Shown here: one piece after another, positions 13,393 through 16,182 of the stretch | Layout: each line of letters begins with the position of its first letter | Numbering within the stretch: position 1 is the stretch's first letter | Assembly (NCBI GenBank): GCA_017541365.1 | Contig: JAFXZF010000041.1 | Coordinates: 1 to 16,182 of the forward strand | Length of the DNA: 16,182 nucleotides | Origin: Prevotella sp. | GTDB lineage: Bacteria; Bacteroidota; Bacteroidia; Bacteroidales; Bacteroidaceae | Reading direction: 5' to 3' | Notes under the pieces: model-generated | Databases searched by the model: none | Seen by the model: the letters and a program-made list of their open reading frames with translations, nothing else | What the model was told of the DNA's origin: nothing | Made by a program: the position numbers and the translations under genes

Positions 13393-16143
13393 ATGATGAT
13401 ACTTGCTATGACAATTGTCGTAGCAAGGGGGATTGTTAACCCTAACCTTAACCTCAACCATAATGGTTCCTCCCCTGCAGGGGGAGGTCAGGAGGGGACT
13501 ACCGACTCCATACGTCTTGCCATCATAGCCCACAACAAGGCGGTTGATGACTCCATAACAGCCGACTCCATCAATCGTGCACGAAAGAATGGCATCGATG
13601 CGCCCGTCACCTACGTGGCAAAAGACTCCATGATATACGATGCCAACACCAAGACTGCTTTTCTCTATGGCAAATCGAATGTGAAATACGAAAACATGGA
13701 CCTCACGGCTGCTAAAATAAACATGTCGCTTGACAGTAGCATCGTGCGCGCTACAGGTGCAATGGATACGACGAAAAAAAGCCGTTACGACCTGCCTGTT
13801 TTCCTTATGGGAAATGACAAATACGAGACAGACACAATGGCATTTAACTTTAAGTCAAAGCGCGGACTCATACAAAATGCCTACACACACCAGGATGACG
13901 GATATCTGCTATCAGAGCTATCAAAGCGCGACAGCGCAGGAAACTTCTATATAAAACATGGACGATACACCACCTGCGACGACCCACATCCAGACTTCTA
14001 TATAGCACTCTCACGTGCCAAAGTGCGACCTGGCAAAGATGTGGTCTTCGGACCTGCATACCTTGTAGTGCAGGACGTACCACTGCCACTCGCTATACCA
14101 TATGGTTTCTTCCCCTTCACGAAGAGTTACTCCAGCGGCGTCATCATGCCTACCTACGGCGATGAGATGAACCGAGGCTTCTACCTACGTGACGGTGGCT
14201 ACTATTTCGCCCTCAGCGACAGGATAGATCTAAAGCTACTCGGCGAGATATTTACCAAAGGTTCATGGGGACTAAGTGCTGCATCAAACTACAACGTACG
14301 CTATCGCTACTCTGGACAGGTCTTCGCCTCATACCAAGACAGCCGCACAGGTGATACGGATTTCGATGAGGCACGCACCACAAGTTTCAAGATACAATGG
14401 AACCACCGACAGGATGCTAAGGCAAACCCCTACTCTACATTCTCTGCCAGCGTAAACTTCACCACTACCAACTACGAGCAGAACAATCTCTCCTCCATGT
14501 ATAATCCTATAACGCTGACACAGTCCACACGCACATCGTCAGTATCATGGAGCACACGGTTTAGCAGCATCGGCATGACGCTCAGTGGTTCCACCAACAT
14601 TACGCAAAACATGCGCGACTCCTCCATTGCCGTAACCCTGCCAGACCTCAACATTGGAATAACGCAGTTCTATCCATTCAAGCGCAAGCATCTCGTGGGC
14701 AATCAGAGGTGGTATGAGAAGATCTCGATACAGTACACTGGTCGCATACAGAACTCCATAAACACAAAGGAGAACAAGCTTCTGCACTCAAATCTCATAA
14801 AAGATTGGCAGAACGGTTGGCAACACACTATACCTGTTAAGGCTACATTCCAAGTTGCGAAGTATCTGAATGTAATACCATCTTTCACATTCAACGACCG
14901 CATGTATTCCACAAAAGTAATGCGTTCGTGGGACGAAACAAACCAAAAAGAATTAGCTGACACCATACACGGCTTCTACAATGTGTACAATTGGAACGTC
15001 GCTCTCTCTATGAATACGAAATTGTATGGATTCTTCGTTCCTAACCGCAAGATATTCGGCGATAAAATACAGGCAATACGTCATACACTGACACCATCAA
15101 TATCATTCTCCTATGCCCCCGACTTTGGCGCCTCACGCTATGGTTATTGGGAAACTTATCAAAAGACTGATACAGAGGGGAATGTTACCACAACAAACTA
15201 CTCACCCTATTCAGGACAGCTATATGGCGTGCCTGGCAGAGGAAAGACAGGGCGCGTTTCGATGACTCTTGACAACAATATCGAGATGAAGATACTATCG
15301 GACAAGGACTCTACCGGCATACGCAAAATCAGCATCATAGACCGACTTGCAGCAACCATGTCATACAATATGGCTGCTAAGGAACGTCCGTGGAGCGACC
15401 TCGTTGTAGATCTCCGCCTAAAATGGTGGAAAAACTACACCTTTTCCATGAATGCCGTTTTTGCCACCTATGCCTACGACCTCGACAAGAATGGCAAGCC
15501 ATACATAGGAACACACACTGAATACAGCCGAGGCAGGTTCGGGCGTTTCCAAGGGTTGTCGCAAAATATCCACTACACTCTCACTCCTGAGAAACTGAGG
15601 AAACTCTTCGGTGGTGGCAAGAAGAAAAAAGATGATGAAAAGAACGATGCTAATGACAAGGCTGACACAGGCGTAGAGTCAAATGTTGACCCCGTTATGA
15701 TAGCAGCACAAAATGGAGCGGAGAAAAAGAATGCAGGCTTAGCACAGACCGACGATGACGGATACCTGAAATTCTCTATGCCGTGGAGCATCACCTTTAG
15801 CTATGGCATCAACATGCGCGAAAATACCTCCGGTTCTTTCAATTACGACAGAATGCGCTATCCTTATAAGATAACGCAGAACCTCAATGTATCGGGAAAC
15901 ATTCGACTATCTGATGGTTGGAACATCACTTTCAATTCAGGCTATGACTTTGACTACCATAAACTTAGCCTTACCACTGCATCTTTAGCACGCGATCTAC
16001 ACTGTTTCTCCATGTCATGCTATGTAGTAATTGCGCCTTACACCTCGTATAACTTCTCCTTCCGATGCAATGCATCCACACTCACCGATGCGCTGAAATA
16101 TGACAAGCGTTCCAGTTACAGCAACAGCATAAAGTGGTATTGA
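13393..16143 (+). CDS. lptD: LPS-assembly outer-membrane protein LptD (Bacteroidota type)
   Basis: This 916-residue protein has an OstA/LptA-like N-terminal domain, roughly residues 70-150, with 'VTYVAKDSMIYDANTKTAFLYGKSNVKYENMDL' rich in strand repeats. A large beta-barrel follows, containing the conserved 'VVFGPAYLVVQDVPLPLAIPYGFFPF' segment and ending in an aromatic residue (SIKWY). LptD inserts lipopolysaccharide into the outer leaflet with lipoprotein LptE. Two insertions stand out: a repeat-encoded stretch right after the signal peptide (about residues 16-36), and a Lys/Asp-rich low-complexity loop at about 740-785. With ATG 13393 the signal peptide is short and lacks a positive N-region. 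The in-frame sequence upstream (I-K-G-L-L-S-I-I from 13369, no stop) would complete it but has no ATG, so the true start is uncertain. The stop is TGA 16141-16143. Confidence 0.92.
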   Translation: MMILAMTIVVARGIVNPNLNLNHNGSSPAGGGQEGTTDSIRLAIIAHNKAVDDSITADSINRARKNGIDAPVTYVAKDSMIYDANTKTAFLYGKSNVKYENMDLTAAKINMSLDSSIVRATGAMDTTKKSRYDLPVFLMGNDKYETDTMAFNFKSKRGLIQNAYTHQDDGYLLSELSKRDSAGNFYIKHGRYTTCDDPHPDFYIALSRAKVRPGKDVVFGPAYLVVQDVPLPLAIPYGFFPFTKSYSSGVIMPTYGDEMNRGFYLRDGGYYFALSDRIDLKLLGEIFTKGSWGLSAASNYNVRYRYSGQVFASYQDSRTGDTDFDEARTTSFKIQWNHRQDAKANPYSTFSASVNFTTTNYEQNNLSSMYNPITLTQSTRTSSVSWSTRFSSIGMTLSGSTNITQNMRDSSIAVTLPDLNIGITQFYPFKRKHLVGNQRWYEKISIQYTGRIQNSINTKENKLLHSNLIKDWQNGWQHTIPVKATFQVAKYLNVIPSFTFNDRMYSTKVMRSWDETNQKELADTIHGFYNVYNWNVALSMNTKLYGFFVPNRKIFGDKIQAIRHTLTPSISFSYAPDFGASRYGYWETYQKTDTEGNVTTTNYSPYSGQLYGVPGRGKTGRVSMTLDNNIEMKILSDKDSTGIRKISIIDRLAATMSYNMAAKERPWSDLVVDLRLKWWKNYTFSMNAVFATYAYDLDKNGKPYIGTHTEYSRGRFGRFQGLSQNIHYTLTPEKLRKLFGGGKKKKDDEKNDANDKADTGVESNVDPVMIAAQNGAEKKNAGLAQTDDDGYLKFSMPWSITFSYGINMRENTSGSFNYDRMRYPYKITQNLNVSGNIRLSDGWNITFNSGYDFDYHKLSLTTASLARDLHCFSMSCYVVIAPYTSYNFSFRCNASTLTDALKYDKRSSYSNSIKWY
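13436..13499. repeat. Intergenic-type repeats inside the lptD N-terminus
   Basis: An AACCCTAACCTTAACC-type run is followed by a near-palindrome, CCTCCCC-TGCA-GGGGGAGG (13469-13487, one extra G), and then GTCAGGAGGGG. Together they encode a Asn/Gly-rich linker, about residues 16-36, with no expected role in LptD. The C-rich/G-rich arms are in the style of the hairpin repeats at 458-510 and 717-769 but are not the same sequence. Confidence 0.7.
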
Positions 16144-16153
16144 TGTAAAGATT

Positions 16154-16182
16154 ATAGATAATAGATAATAGATAATAGATAA
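16154..16182. repeat. 7-bp tandem array after lptD
   Basis: ATAGATA occurs four times without error from 16154 to 16181 and may continue past the window edge. It begins 10 bases after the lptD stop. Confidence 0.9.

Overview
The window reads as chromosomal DNA of a Bacteroidota bacterium, most likely Prevotellaceae (Prevotella/Segatella-like). Three kinds of evidence support this. Start codons lack Shine-Dalgarno sequences. Bacteroidota-type -7 boxes (TAnnTTTG) precede four transcription units. The gene families are typical of the group: a cell-surface protein tail, a short 'KKEYIQPE' acidic peptide, a DUF1573 lipidless secreted protein, a four-helix-bundle 'suffix' protein, AddAB, and a Bacteroidota LptD. 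Genus and species are inferred, not proven.

Left part (1-2525) is an accessory mosaic: the 3' end of a secreted/surface protein gene, a 50-aa acidic peptide gene, a YafQ-like toxin-antitoxin pair with its own promoter, and a minus-strand four-helix-bundle protein gene. Each of the last three modules is bracketed by a repeated sequence. These are a 53-bp direct repeat with hairpin around the peptide gene, a 41-bp duplicated terminator around the toxin-antitoxin pair, and arrays of a 9-bp unit (consensus ATAGTNNCT) on both sides of the four-helix gene. A 26-bp inverted repeat forms one further potential element at 1534-1614.

Middle part (2543-5972) is a minus-strand group read right to left: an MBL-fold hydrolase of the YycJ type, a DUF1573 protein and a long RelA/SpoT homologue whose (p)ppGpp hydrolase domain has lost its HD motif. 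A -7 box lies upstream of the hydrolase gene. No obvious internal promoter is seen, so the three may be cotranscribed.

Right part (6050-16143) is on the plus strand: addA and addB (4-bp ATGA overlap) for double-strand break processing, rarA for replication-fork maintenance, and lptD for lipopolysaccharide export to the outer membrane. A divergent promoter region at about 5973-6087 separates the two strands.

The strongest unexpected signal is the repeat landscape. Nearly every intergenic gap holds short tandem repeats with a 7-bp period, and similar small repeats also sit inside coding sequences: the DUF1573 signal peptide, the C-terminus of rarA, an octamer array in addA, a palindromic element and an AACCTT array in addB, and two repeat types in lptD. 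One 28-bp block is identical between the gap upstream of the rel gene and a loop of addB. This looks like families of small mobile or slippage-prone repeats that also colonise genes in frame, with possible phase variation at addA and the DUF1573 gene.
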